DNA from: Isoetes taiwanensis
Taxonomy: Eukaryota; Streptophyta; Lycopodiopsida; Isoetales; Isoetaceae
Reading direction: 5' to 3'
Length of the DNA stretch: 64,000 nt
NCBI GenBank assembly: GCA_021234155.1
Contig: JAJEKV010000019.1
Location: 938,339 to 1,002,338 of the forward strand
This document shows, in pieces, positions 1 to 12,897 of the stretch; position 1 is the first letter of the stretch; each line of letters begins with the position of its first letter. Position numbers and translations under genes: made by a program. The notes under the pieces are model-generated. The model worked only from the letters and a program-made list of their open reading frames with translations. It searched no databases and was not told the DNA's origin.

Positions 1-3000
1 GGTGAAGTTACGGCTGTTTCGGGTAACTCCACCACAATGGATTCCGCTCGCCAATGGACTCGAACGCCGACATTGCCCTGGAGACTGTTTTGTATTAAGC
101 CCACCCCTTCTCGAAGAAGCGCCAACTATCTTCATGTGCAAATACACTCAGAAATAATTGGCCTCGAGGTGGCTACCGAATACCGCAGAATGTAGGGGCT
201 TAGTGTTTCTTTCGCAAAACCGGGATCGCGTAATCCCGTCCCTTTGGTATTTCCTTTGGCATTCCGGACGATGGGCTAAGCTCTGGACGCTTTACCGGAG
301 CCTCCGCAATGTCCGAACGACAAAACACTTTGATTTCTTCATCAAGTCAGCTCGCAGGATTTCACGGCTTATTACACCTCCTCGATTTCGATGTTGGACT
401 TTTTGACCTTCTGACCAGTTCCCGAACAAAGGATTCAACCACGGATACTTTGAACCGAGATCCGGAGGTGGTCTTTAACAGACGCTCGACGGAGCTACCG
501 CCAGAAAGGCTACCTCGAAGCTTCTCCCCGTTCTGACTTCCCTCTAATGAGGCTTTTCGCTGTCCCCGCCTGTTTGATCTCCTGGGCAAGTGCCGCCTAA
601 CAACAAAATAGCCCGACCGCTCTAGTGCAACCATTGATCTAAACCTTATCCAAAATTTTGAAAGTTGGCCCAGATGTTGGCGATGACTTCTTAGAAGCTA
701 GCCGACAAAAATCTAATTTAAGTCCATACTATGCATTAATTACGACCTACAAATGTCTCATAATGCAAAAGCTGCCTTACTTAACCGCCACAACGGAGGA
801 AAGATGTCCAAACCTATCTGGCTGGCCCTCGCTTCGCTGCTTCAATCGCGATGTGATCGGCCACGCCCTGGCGTAAAAGACCAAACTCGCAGACCCAAAA
901 CGCAAACCCCTAGAACTCCTGCTAACTCCATGTGGTTTTACATTTCTCGTGAGGCCTTATGCTTGGTCGGGATTGACCAGACCTGGCGCTCGCCTCGACG
1001 TGAGGGTGTCGACGCTTTGCGTTAATTCGAATCTCTAAAACCAATCTCTGGCAAATTTCGCCCTTAAAAGTCCTCTCTCCCGGTTGTCTCCTCGATAACG
1101 CGACGCAACTTCCTCTCCTGAATCCGTTGATCCGTCAGCCAATGGACCTCAACGCCGACATTGCCCTGTGTGGACCAAGTTTTGTACGGCTTCCACCCTT
1201 CGGTTAGCGCCTAAACTATCTCATGTGCAAATACACCTCAGAGTCAATTGGCCTAGAGGTGGCTACCGCATCAATTTAAATGTAGTGCATGAAGTGTTTC
1301 TTTCAGAACCTAATCGCGTAACTTGGTCCCTGTGGTAATTTTGGCATTCCTGGACGATGTGGCTTTTAAGCCTGGATCGCTTTACTTCTCGAGCCTCCGC
1401 GAATAGCCGTCCGAACGACAAAACACACTTTGGTTTCTAATGTCGCCTCGCAGACGCCCGCTATTTCATATGTTCTCCTGACGATGTCGGGATTTTTGAC
1501 CTTTCTGACCAGGTTCCCTGAACAAAGTTGATTCAATGGTCTGATAATGAACCCAGACCGGAGTGTGGTCTTTAGCTGCATCGGGCCGGAAAGCCGCTGT
1601 GAAAGGTCACCGAGCTTTTCGGGGCTCGGCCTCGGGTTCTGGACTCTCCCCTTCTAATGAGGAGGCCTTGCAAGGTCCCCGGGCCTCGTTTGACGCGGTA
1701 AGCAATGGGCTGCCCAACAACAGTCACCGGATCGTCGAAGTAAACTATTTGATCTAAACCTATCCAAAATTTCTTTGAAAGTCAATTCGTATATTGGCGA
1801 TGACTTGGGGAGGCTAGTCAGCCGACAAAAAATCAGAATTTAAGTCCCACTATGCACACTACTTTAATTTATTTAATGTTCATATAATCGCAAAAAGCGC
1901 CTCTTTGACTTAACCGCCACAACGGAGGAAAGTACAGTCCAAACCTTATCTCCGCCCAGCTTCCCCGCTCAAGGTTTCAATCGCGATGTGATCGCCACGC
2001 CCCAAGTAAAAGACCAAAACCTTACACCCAAAACGAAACCGCTAACCTCGACAACTCATGTGGTTTTACGCTTTGCGCTCTATGTCGGTCGGGATTTGAC
2101 TAGGACTCGTTTGCTCCTGATCGTGAGGGGTGCCGGACGCACGGACTTAAACCACCGCCAGTTTTGCCCAAAAAGTCCTCTCCGGCGTCTTCCGGGCGCA
2201 TCGACGCAACTTCCTCCCGGAATCGTTGATCCTACGGACTCGCGAACGCCGACATTGCCCTAGGTAATTTAAGTTTCAGGGCTTAAGCCCACCCCTTTCA
2301 TTAGCCGCCAAACTATCTCTTGGCATGCAAATACACTCGCAATTAATTGACCGAGGTGGCTACCGAATACCAGAATGTAGGGCGAAGTGTTTCTTTCTTT
2401 TGCAAACCGACCGTGTAACTTGGTCCCTAGGGTAATTTTGGCATTCCTGACGATGTGGCTGTTCTGATCGCCATTTCGAGCCTCCGCAATGTCCGAACGT
2501 GATAAAACACTTTGCGCAGATTTCGCTGGCTGATATGTTCTCCTGACGCGATGTTGGATTTTGGACCTCTCTGACCAGTTCCCGAACAAAGATCAACTAC
2601 GGATAATTTTAAAACCGAAGATCCCAGAGTGTGGTCTTTTAACAGACCGACTCCGAGCCGCCAGAAAGGCTACCTCTGAAGCTTTCGGGGCTCAGCCTCC
2701 CCGGGTTCTGACTCTCCTCTAATGAGGAGGCTTTTCAAGGTCCTAGCCTTGTTTGATTTGGGCAAGTAAAGCTACCTACCGGCCCAACAACAGTCAGCCT
2801 CGACCGCTCTAGTGCAAACCATTTGATCTAAACCTTATCCAAAATTTTGAAAGTTGGCCCGTATGTTGGCTGGCGACTTCAGAAGCTAGCCGACAAAACC
2901 GCACTTAAGTCCGTGACGCTATGCATTAATTACGAATTCTCCTATTTAATGTCTTCAAGCATCGTGAAAAGCTGGCCTCGCGACTTCTAACCGCCACAAC

Positions 3001-5752
3001 GAGGAGTACAGTCCAAACTCCATCTGCCAAATTCTTGCTTCGCTTCAATCAAGATGTGATCTGGGCCACGCCCCAAGTGCAAAAGACCAAAACTCGCAGA
3101 CCCAAAACGCAAACCCCGCTAACCCGCAACCCATGTGGTTTTACGCCGAGGCTCTATGCTTGCCGATTTGATTCAGGACTCCTTGGCGCTCGGTCTCACA
3201 GAGGGGGTGCTGACGTGAGCACTGACCCTGCAAAACCACCGGAAGTGCCTTTTGCCCCAAAAGTCCTCTCCCGGCCCCGCAATCCTGACGCGTAACTTCC
3301 TCTCCCGAACTTGATCCGCCTCGCCAATGGACTCGAACGCCGACGCTTGCCTTTGGGGTGGACCAAGCCAGGCCGGCCCACCCCCTTCTCGAAGAAGCCG
3401 CAAACAATCTCATGTGCAACCACCCTGTGAGTCAATCGGGCTCAGGAGGGCGCGTACCTAATAATCGCGAATGTAGGGCGTAGTGTTTCTTTTTGCAAAC
3501 CGACTGCGGTAACTTGGTCCCTAGGTATTTTGGCATTCCTGACGATGTGGCGGCTCTGACGGCTTACGGAGTTTTCCTCCGCGAATGTCCGAACGACAAA
3601 CACTTTGGTTTCTACACTATCGCCTAAGACGCTACGCTGATATGTTCTCCTGACTCGATGTTGGATTTTTTTTTACCTTCTGACCAAAGTTCCTCGAACA
3701 AAGGATTCAATGGCCTGATACTGAACTCAGGATCCGAGGTGGTTTTAGCGTATTCTGAGCCGCTGTGAAAGGTCAGCTTCGAAGCATTTGGGGCTCGGGC
3801 CTGGTTCTGACTCTCCCTCTAATGAGGAGGCCTTGCAAGGTCCTCGCCTTGTTTGACTCAGTAAAGCAAATTTCTACGCTTCAACAACAAAGCCGTCTTG
3901 GATCAGTTTAATGCAAACTCGCTTGATTTAAACCTTATCTGTAAATTTTGAAAGTTGGTCTGTGATGTTGGCTGGCGACTTAGGAAGCTACCGGACAAAA
4001 AATCGTAATTTAAGTCCAGACATGCATTAATTACTTAATTCTATTTAATGTTCATCGCAAAAGTTTTTCCTTGACTTCTAATCGCCACAACGGATATGTC
4101 CAAACTCCATTCATTGGCCTCTTTGCCGTGATTTCAATCGCGAGATGTGATCGCCACGCCCTGTAGTGCAAAAGACCAAAATCCTCAAGATCTAAAACGC
4201 GAAACCCCGCTAGAACTCCGCAACTCATGTGGTTTACATTTCTCGAGGCTCTATCCTTGTCGATTGACTAGGACCGGCGCCGTTAAGTTCTGATGTAGAG
4301 GGGGTGTCGACGAGCACTCCGACTAAACCACCCTGGCAGCCTTTGCCCCAGTAAAAGTCCTCTCCAAGGCCCCGCTATCGACGCAACTTCTCCTAACCGC
4401 GGATCGCCTCGCCAATGGACTCGAACGCCGACATTGCCCTAGTGGGACTGGGTTTTGTGGCCGTATTCACCCTTCTCAAGAAGTTTCAAACTATCTCATG
4501 TGCAACACACTCGTGAGTCAATCGGGCTCAGGAGGTGGTCAATAATACCGCAATGTAGTATTTAAGTGTTTCTTTCTTTTGCAAACCGACCGCGGTAACT
4601 TGGTCCCTAGGGTAATTTTGGTATCTCGACGATGTATTTAAGCTCTGATCGCCATTTCTGAGCTCCGCGAATGTCCCAACGACAAAACACTTTGGTTTCT
4701 GCTTAATCGCCGCTTCTCGCAGACGCTTCGCTTTGCTTGATATGTTCTCCTGACGATGTTGATTTTTTTGACCTCCTCGCACTGTGTTCCTTTGAACAAA
4801 GTTGATTCAACGGCCGGATACTCGAACCAAGATCCGGCGTGGTTCATGACGCTCTGCCGGTTACCGCCAGAAAGGTCGTTTCTGGGAAGCTTTTGGGGCT
4901 CACCGGGTTCTGACTCCTCTAATGAGGGAGGCCTTGCAAGGTCCCGCCTTTGTTTGACTTTGGGCAAGTGCCTCTACTTCCAACAACAGTCAGCCTCGAC
5001 CGCTCTAATGCAAACTATTTGATCTTTAAACTCATCCATTTTGAAAGTTGGCCCAGATGTTGGCGATGACTTCAGTGAAGCTCACGACAAAAAATCGTAA
5101 TTTAAGTCCTGCATTCATGCATTAATTACTTAATTTACTTAATGTCTTGCTACCGCAAAAGTGGGCCTCGATTTCTTAACCTGCTATAACGAGGAGTATT
5201 GTGTCCAAACTCCATTCCGGCCGGGCCTCTTGTTTCAAGGTTTCAATCCAGATGTGGATCTCGCTATCGCCCCAAGTGCAAAAGATTAAACTTCTACCCA
5301 AAACGCAAAACCCCGCTTTGTGAACCTCGCAACTCATAGGTTTACGCTTTGGATGCTCTATCCTTGTCGATTCGAATTAGACCTTGCTACCGCGGTTCCT
5401 TGACGTAGGGGTAAGCCGAATTTTATACGGACCCTAAAACCACCCTTAAGCAAAATTTGCCCCAAAAGTCCTCTCCGGCTGCCCCGGGCGACAGACGGGC
5501 AACTTTCCCTCTCCCCGGAATCGCGGATCTCCGGCCTGCCATCGGACTTCCGTAACGCCGACATTGCCCTAGGGACCAAGTTTCAGGCCGTATACACCCT
5601 TCTCAAGAAGCCAAAACTATCTTATGTCCAACACACCAGAATAATCGCCTTAGAGGTGGTCATGGAATACCGCAATGTAGGGCGAAGTGTGTCGCTTTTT
5701 TGCAAAACCGACCGTAACTTAGTCCATAGGGTAATTTTTGGTGCATTCCAAA
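1..5752. repeat. Tandem satellite array, unit about 1.09 kb
   Basis: The same landmarks recur in the same order. A core reading acgccgacattgccct lies at 64, 1152, 2246, 3337 (altered), 4425 and 5555, giving spacings of 1088, 1094, 1091, 1088 and 1130. A second landmark, taatgagg, lies at 545, 1655, 2720, 3820 and 4920. This gives about five complete units plus partial ones at both ends. The array enters from the left edge and stops within a unit near 5752, just after the landmark ggtaattt and before CpG-rich DNA. Units differ by many 1-4 base indels as well as substitutions. No open frame is shared between units, so I read it as non-coding satellite or intergenic-spacer-type repeat. The family is not recognised, and it does not look like rRNA. 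Confidence 0.9.
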
Positions 5753-5799
5753 CCCATAAGCGACACGCCGCGATATTTTTTTTTTCAAGACGCCTTTGT

Positions 5800-6340
5800 T
5801 TTTTCCAAAATAGTGACGCCGTTTAAAACGACGCTTGCTTTACGCGGGCGTCATTAATAGCATGGCGCTGACGATGTCGCTTTACGGCCAGTAAAAACTT
5901 CGCCACGCCGTATATTCTGGGGTTGCCGCTTAACGACGCCAGCGTCGACGGCAGATACTTTGGCGTACAAATTTCTAGGCATGTCAAAGAAGCCAATTTG
6001 CCGACCGTCACGCCGGGGATTTTTTAGTCGCCGCTTAACGACGCTATGTCGACGGCATAACACGGCAGTGCCACCGCATGTCATTGTGCCACGCGAAATG
6101 GATGTGCCAGCTGTGATCCACGAGATCTATCGTTAAACGACGCTTTGTGCACGCAGACGACACGCATCAGCTTACAAATATGGCGCTAAAGACCATGCCA
6201 CGCAGGCATGGTGGACATCGGGGCCGCCTGTGGTGGAGTGAACGACGTTGCGATGTCGCTGAACGACGCCACCGCCGCTGAACGCCAAGAAACAAGCCGC
6301 TCTCGACGCATTTGACGCCGCTCAATCCACTGACGCCGTT
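5800..6340. repeat. Degenerate CpG-rich tandem array, period about 105 bp
   Basis: The word aacgacg recurs at 5827, 5932, 6037, 6136, 6241 and 6262, with spacings of 105, 105, 99, 105 and 21. The second and third units share a longer start (aacgacgc, four variable bases, gtcgacggca) and a gcatgtca word. The first two units share a cacgccg...ccgctt end. Outside these words the units are strongly diverged. The spacings are multiples of three, but stop codons in both orientations and lack of any family make coding unlikely. It abuts the 1.09 kb satellite directly. Confidence 0.6.
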
Positions 6341-9300
6341 GAAGGTCGCATCATCCCTTTGTAGTGATTCTCCGTGATTCTCTCGCCTTCTACCGGGCCG
6401 CCTTTGCTAAAATTATCGAAATGTAACGCCTTAGAGTCAAGCCGCACCTGTGAAGCTTTGCATCCGCTACTGCCAAAAGCCGCATCTTAAGGGTTTTATC
6501 TTCGCCTTTAGACTTCATCAGGCTTTTATTCTTTGTTTTACTCTTCCTCCCAGAAGATTTTGATTGAAACTATTATCATATTTCCGCAGATTAGTTTGAA
6601 TCCTTTTGGCTATTCCTTCAAGTGTAGTCAGATGACATTCTCAAGTCAAAACTTATATCCGGCTTCTTTCTTTAATATTGCTTATAATTGCACCACTTTG
6701 CAATTTCAAGCCAGATATTTGAGCTTTTGCTTTGAATCGTATTGATTTGAGTAGTGGCTGAATTTTGGTGGGATATATCTATTTAAACGTGGATCAAGTT
6801 TTGGTCCGTGAGAAGGAACGTAAGGCTTTGTTTCTTTGACATTTTGAGCAGTCAAACCTAAGAAGGGTTTAGTTCTCTATGCGTGCCAAATTGCTTTTGC
6901 TCTATAGAGGTAAACTAACCTTTTGTAATTCTTTGTAAAATAGAATTTTCTTTTTTCACGAGGTCATTTCATCTTGATGCACATGGCTCTTTGCATTAGT
7001 GCTTTTTGAAAAAGGATAAACTCGGCAAATGCAAATTTCTATACTTCATGATAGATGTGTTGGTTGGGAGCATCGGTAAACATGCTTACAAAGTGGGAAA
7101 ACCATTCTATTGAAACTTGCAATGACAATATCCCCAAGAATGGCAAGAATCTAGGCTAAAGTCAGGCCAAACATATGGAATCACAAAGTGCCCCATCTGC
7201 TGAGCGTGACTCTCGCTCTAATTTATCATTAATAAATCTAATGCATAAGTAGTTATTTTGATGTTGCCTTAAAGCTGTTTTACTCTTTTGAATCGTCTGA
7301 TTTCTCACTTTAAAGTATCATTTTAATGCAAATGTTGTTATTTATAATCTGTACAAAAAGTTGATATTCGTTTTTTTATGGTGACCGATGATTGGAAATA
7401 CACCGGGCAAAGGGGAATGAAGAATTGATGGTAAAATGATGCTTTCTCTCTAAATTAGCTTTGAAGCCTGGGTACATTTTGTCAGTAATACTTGAATTTA
7501 GCTAAAGTGGTTTGGTAATAATATAGTTTGGAGATCTAAATGTATCTTGACATTCCATTGAGTTAAAAGCATAACTTCCTGGGACATATTGTATATCTTA
7601 GGCAATAAAATAGATCTTGAAATCTAAATTTTTACATGAAGAATGGGCCAAAGGTTGCTCAAATAGGATGTAAAAATAACACTTACGACTATGTGAAGGA
7701 GCACAGGGGAATAATTTGATTTTGTAGTTAATTAATGCAAGTGCAGAGGAGGAGGATTGGCCATAAAATATACAAGATCATTCACGCATGACAAACATGG
7801 TAAATATAACTAAATGGAAAACACACAAGCTCATTGACCGTCCACCATTGGCAAGAACACCTATGGCAAACAACCACAAATAATTTGTTGTGGTCTTTAA
7901 CATTTTATTACCATATTATATTACTTCAAAATATTGTGAGTATGTCTAAGCACATTGTGTTTAACATCATTTTTCCTCATAGGTGTATAGTGGACAATAC
8001 ACTATGACATGTAGTCATGGTGGAAAGTGAGCTTATTTCAAGCAATAATTTTAAACTAGAAAACAGAGCAAATATTGACTATTGTGACATGGTCAACAAC
8101 TTCCCAAATTATACCGTATTTATTCACATGTTGTAGAGGAAAGCCTAAATGGCAATTCAGTCCATGCATAAAGGAATGTGACCTACACCTTCAAACGGAG
8201 TGGCATCCAAGACACATACAAACTCATAGGTTATGCCTACAAATTTAGCTAGAGAAAATTCTCGAGAATTTCCGCAGAACACCGGGCAAAATATAATCGC
8301 CCCTTCAAACTAATGTAACTTTAGCTCGAGCCAGAATATCACACTCCCCTAAACCTTCACAAATTTGTTCCAACCAACACCACTAATGCCCATAGTCCTC
8401 GACTAGATCTCAACTCCATGATTGCAAAGACATACAAGAATTCATTAGCTTTATGCTTTCACATTCCTACAAAGTACTGAGCTTTCTATCGTAAACCCAT
8501 CCTTTCTTTAAACACAAAGTTGATACATTGATGATACTGTTTGTAGACCATTTCAACAACAATAATAATTAGAAAAGCATCATGTCCACCTTTGCACACA
8601 TTTATTTTAAAGTAGTTTATGTATGAAGAACCTAATCTTTAAAAGCAATTATTTACATATTACTAACCTTAATTTGTTACGTGAGAATTATGATGACATT
8701 CTCCACTAGTATACAAAATTAGAAGATGCAACTTCTTTTGCTAAGAACTTTGGATGTGAAACAAAATAGAATTTTCTAAGCTTTATCAATCATTTAGAAA
8801 ATATTAGGGTCATTATCGAGCCAAGCCCCCTATCCCTCCCTCCAAGCAACAAAGATATATTATATGCTCCGGAGAAGTGAAGATATCACGGGAGCATCCA
8901 ACAAACCAACAATAGGCATTCTATGATGCCACGCGTAGATGCATATTTAAAGTTCCCATCGTATTTAACCAAAGTACTGGAACAATGAAGTAGCCAAAAT
9001 TTTGTAAGGTTCTCGTGATTTCTAAGACCTATTTTGAAGATTGTTAGTTGTTAGTGGGGGTATTCATATGCACGGTTCGAAATTCTTCACATTTTAAGGT
9101 GTATAAAAATCCTTTTGATCCCAAAAACTTTCTTACATTGAGTAGGACGTGTCCAATTGGAAACCCAAATTCTAGGACGAAGCCCAATTTAACAAAACTA
9201 CCAAATCCCATCAATACAAGTAAAATTTAGCATTAGAAATTCGAAATTTGCAAAGGCAGAATAATCTATTGAAATATAAATTGCTACAAATATGTCAAAG

Positions 9301-9870
9301 TACAAGAGGATCGCTTGTACCATTTTACATTTGACGACTAGCACTCTTTTTCCATATTCCAATGCTATCAGTATAATCAAAATCACCACAATCGTCAACA
9401 CCATTTATGGTAACATGCAAGCGCGTGTTAAGCATCTTCGATTCCATCATGTTTTTACTCTGCTTCTTGGATCGTCTTTTGCCCTTTGTTGGGGTTTACC
9501 TCGACAGGACTCTATGCTAGAGAAAGAAAATTAGATCATGTTTGAAAACTTATCCTTTATAGCAGTTCTATGGCTAAACACAAGAATGACATCACTTTGC
9601 AATAATCAACATGTAAGCAAACTTGTATCACTCACATTGCTAAATTGTTTGCATGTACCTTATCAGATGCAATAGCAACTCCTATTTCTTCGCTTCATAC
9701 CAATTAGCTTGAACATGTAATTTAATTCAAAGATATTCTCTTCAAGAAAGCCCCATTTATCAATCAGCGTAAAACAATATCTTCCTTTCTTAATGCCCAA
9801 ATTCAATCTTCTTCGACATTCCATAAAAAAGATATGAGCTCTTTTAATTCTTCCTCACCAAACCTTTGGT
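6341..9870. other. Gene-free AT-rich stretch
   Basis: After the CpG-rich arrays the composition drops to AT-rich intergenic DNA. Open frames are short (under about 80 codons), carry no recognisable motif and have no convincing splice context. I see no RNA gene and no clear mobile element here. Confidence 0.6.
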
Positions 9871-9876
9871 TAATTG

Positions 9877-10830
9877 CTAACACTTCGCATATTCACTACT
9901 AAAAAATTCCAAGCATACAAATAAACTATCTTCAAACCTGGTTTTCAAACTCTTGCAAATAGTTGTTGCATAAGCCTTTTGCTTTTGAAGAGCATCTTCT
10001 AAATCAGCCCCATTCACATCCCTTTCAATCTTGAATCCCTGATATTCATCCCTGTGAATGCAGCTCCTTAACCCTTCCATCTTGCCAGCTGCAGGACTAT
10101 AATCTGGAGTTATAGGAAATTGTCTGCTATCCTTTTGATACATTCAAATCAGGTTGAGGATCATGAAGATAATACTGATTGGTTGCATTTATTTTTCTGT
10201 TCACAATACTTTGCACACATGTTACATCAACTGATTTAGCTTAGGACACTTTGATCAACAAAGAGAGGCCACCAAGAATATCGGCAAGAAAATGTATTTA
10301 AATAAATGAACTTGAAGTTTGTTACCTGCTTGAACATTTGAAGTGACTCCAGCTCTATGTACTTTAGAACAGCCGCAAAGTCCTCGCATAGCTTGCTTAT
10401 GGCATTATATTTGCTTAATCATCTTGTAACATTGATATGTTCAAGGCATAACGCACTACAAGCCATTTCCTCAAGCAATTCTTGGAATTTTTCGAACCCT
10501 TGGCTACTTCAAGAGAAATGAGATGCAATACCATTAACAACGCCATCAATTTCCATTGCTCAATCCATACCAGCAAGCTTTGCAGCATCAGCAACAGCTA
10601 AATTTGCTCTATGAGCAATACAATGCAAAGAAGTTAAAAATGGCACTCTCTTTTTCAATCGTGTTGACTAGTCATGACAGAAGCACCATCTGATCCAAAA
10701 CCTACCATCTTATACATATCCAAACTAGCCCCACATATATAATCAACAACCTGATTGCACAAAGTAGCAAGAAAGTGCAATGACATTCACCATGGTCAAT
10801 ATAGAAAATACACAACACAATATCGGGCAA
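9877..10830 (-). pseudogene. Decayed hAT-like (DUF4371/ZNF862-type) transposase
   Basis: Reading the minus strand from about 10830 downwards gives a hAT-type DDE order. A block ending MVGFGSDGASVMTS lies near 10671-10725. An HCIAHRANLAVADAAKLAG block follows at about 10570-10628, then LCEDFAAVLKYIE near 10345-10395. An 88-codon open end (9877-10143) contains KAYATTICKSLKTRF. The GSDGASVM and HCxAHR pair is characteristic of DUF4371/ZNF862-like hAT domesticates and transposases. Stops and frame changes separate the blocks (for example a stop after ASVMTSQHD, and another after AKLAGMD), and the N-terminal zinc finger is missing. It is an inactive remnant, assigned by motif recall and not by a search. 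Confidence 0.65.
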
Positions 10831-11124
10831 AGCATAGAGGTTTTTTTTTATCTTTCCTGTTTGATATCTACAGGTTTAGACTTCAAGCTTTATCCTAGTT
10901 AATAGTTTAGACTTGCGCTAAATTTAGCCACAGACTTTAATCATAAAATAGATCTTCCTTTAAAGATATTTGTCGTGGAAAATCTAGTTTTGATTTTCTT
11001 CTATGCTAGTTCATGCCTGTATAAGCGATCCATGCCTAATGTCTTGATACTCTATATAGGAATGTTAATATACTTGTCTAAGATAAAGAGAGCAGTGTAG
11101 GAATGGCTAATGTGTGGCAACCCC

Positions 11125-11462
11125 CAAACGAAAAAAACTCTCTCTATGCTTCTAAAAACATATGGACAGACATATAATAAATAAAAAGAGCAATCAAAGC
11201 CTCAATCCGCAATAAGCAAGTAAGCATTATGTCATTCATGTAGCAATATGTGTTAACTATAATTGTAGCTGCTAAAAACTGAAAGGTGATCTAATTCAAT
11301 TCTTCATCTTCAAACAAATTTAAAATCCCCAGCCCCTGGCCAAAATGGAATGTAGAAGCTCGTAAGTTGCTTGTCCAACAACTAGACAAGACCTGGTAGA
11401 TAGCTAAACTATAAATTTTCAAGATATAACCATATCAAAATACAAAGGCAATTCCTTTCCTT
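11125..11462. repeat. Dispersed repeat, copy 1 (partner at 13858-14200)
   Basis: This segment and 13858-14200 align in the same orientation along about 340 bp. Shared words include tcaaagcctcaat, gcaataagcaag, tgtcattcatgta, ccccagccc, ggccaaaatggaatgta, ctagacaagacctggta, aggcaattcctttcctt. Differences are mostly substitutions with a few small indels, so this is an old duplication or two copies of a dispersed element. No coding capacity is visible. Confidence 0.75.
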
Positions 11463-11504
11463 GAGTTTGTACATTGATCGCCTGAGGAGTGGTTTGCACA
11501 ACAT

Positions 11505-11542
11505 TAGGGGAGGTAAAGGAGGGGTGAGGGGGGGAGGGGGAA
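11505..11542 (+). other. G-rich tract with quadruplex potential
   Basis: Four or more G-runs of at least four bases occur close together, at about 11508-11511, 11521-11524, 11528-11534 and 11536-11540, with short A/T spacers. It sits in otherwise AT-rich DNA. The pattern meets the usual G-quadruplex rule. No gene or promoter is associated with it. Confidence 0.5.
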
Positions 11543-12489
11543 CAAGGCTTCAATACCAGGGTCATCTTGACATGTAATATGTGCAAATAGTTTTATTATC
11601 CTAATGCCTTGAGTACTTTCTGCCAAACCATTGAATGCGCGTCAATTCAGCCAAATCAGGGTGCTCTTGATGTCATCCTTGCCAACATCAAGATGCACAA
11701 TAGTGCTAGCATACAAATGCCTGGGAGTCGGGTTCACTACTACTACATATAAGGATAAGGCAATGGGTGACGGCAGGCTAGAAGGCTTTTTATGCAATGC
11801 AAAACAATTGTACGAAGCAGAGATTTTTGACGGGTCACATTAGTCACACTTATTCAGGATGTTGGTGGAGCCAATGCTTCTCTATGGAGTGGAAGTATAG
11901 GGGCCAGTTGTATCACTTACCACTTGGGAGGACTTGGAATGGGTAACACGAGGCCATTCTGGCTCGAGAACTTGGAGTCAAGTCTACGCTTCCATATCAA
12001 ATTCCTGTGCAAGAGGCTGCCTTTCTACCTCTTCAAAATGCTGCTCTAGAGCATCACATAATATACTATAAGTGGTAAGCATGGGAGACTCCCGTTTCAA
12101 ACCTCACCTAACATAATAATCATGGATCGACAATGGCTTAACGCCTGTTGGAAGGAGAAACGAGCCATTTGGTTCTCCAGGTGGAATGTGCAGGAAAAGG
12201 GGTGTATATATGTGTATAACAAAGAAGATCACAATCTCCTCAAATAGTATCTGGACACATGTTTTTATGTAAGTTTTAGGATAATAGTGTTTTGGAATTA
12301 GTAAAGGCATCGCACTACAAAAGTCATATTAATCCTACGCTTGCCAGCGGTCCATGGCAATACTTGTTAGCACATTTACCCATGAAAAAGCGTAAAGAGA
12401 TTGCGTGCATTCGCACAGGCGGATACCATCTCAAAATTGAGATAGTCAGATGGGCCTGAGTGTAGAATATGATAAAACATCATCACACA
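11543..12489. other. No supportable gene
   Basis: Short frames only. I see no domain, RNA gene or repeat that I can name between the G-rich tract and the possible LTR. Confidence 0.5.
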
Positions 12490-12897
12490 TGTTGTAACAC
12501 AGGTTGCAAGACAAGTTATGCAGACAAGAAATATGCAGACAAGTTATGATATCTTATGACGGTTGAAAAGATGTTTAAACAATGGTTTATACCATTGTAA
12601 CTTGTGGTTTATACCATAGATATTAAAACAATGGTTTACAACATTGTATATTATGCAGAATGAGAATATAAGAAATCGAAGGAGGCAAACCGAGATTCAA
12701 ATTTTAGAATCTCCTAAGAGCAAGGGGAGATGACAACAAGTTCCCAAGAGGCCGGAACCATGTCGTAGCGGTAGGATCCGGCCCTATTAAGAAAAGATGT
12801 ACGGTCGATTGATTCATTGAAAAAAGACAGGGTTCAAGTTGAGGAGCAGATTTGTAAACAGGTTCTCAATAATAGTTTCATAGTTCATAAATTTGCA
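12490..12897 (+). mobile_element. Possible LTR of a retrotransposon
   Basis: The segment begins tgttgtaaca and ends in ca (aaatttgca), as LTRs do. It is followed after three bases by tggtat at 12901. Plant LTR retrotransposons usually carry a tRNA-Met primer-binding site beginning tggtatcagagc right after the 5' LTR; here only the first half matches well. Inside it, 12582-12650 holds three variants of an aatggttta...attgt palindrome-like word. No second LTR or gag/pol was recognised to the right, so this may be a solo or truncated element. Confidence 0.35.

Noticed and set aside
4638-4967. 109-codon frame in the satellite
   Set aside because: Not conserved in the other units, so not under coding selection.
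5854-6084. Minus-strand 76-codon frame over the 105-bp array
   Set aside because: The period being a multiple of three made coding tempting, but the peptide repeats poorly and stops interrupt neighbouring units.
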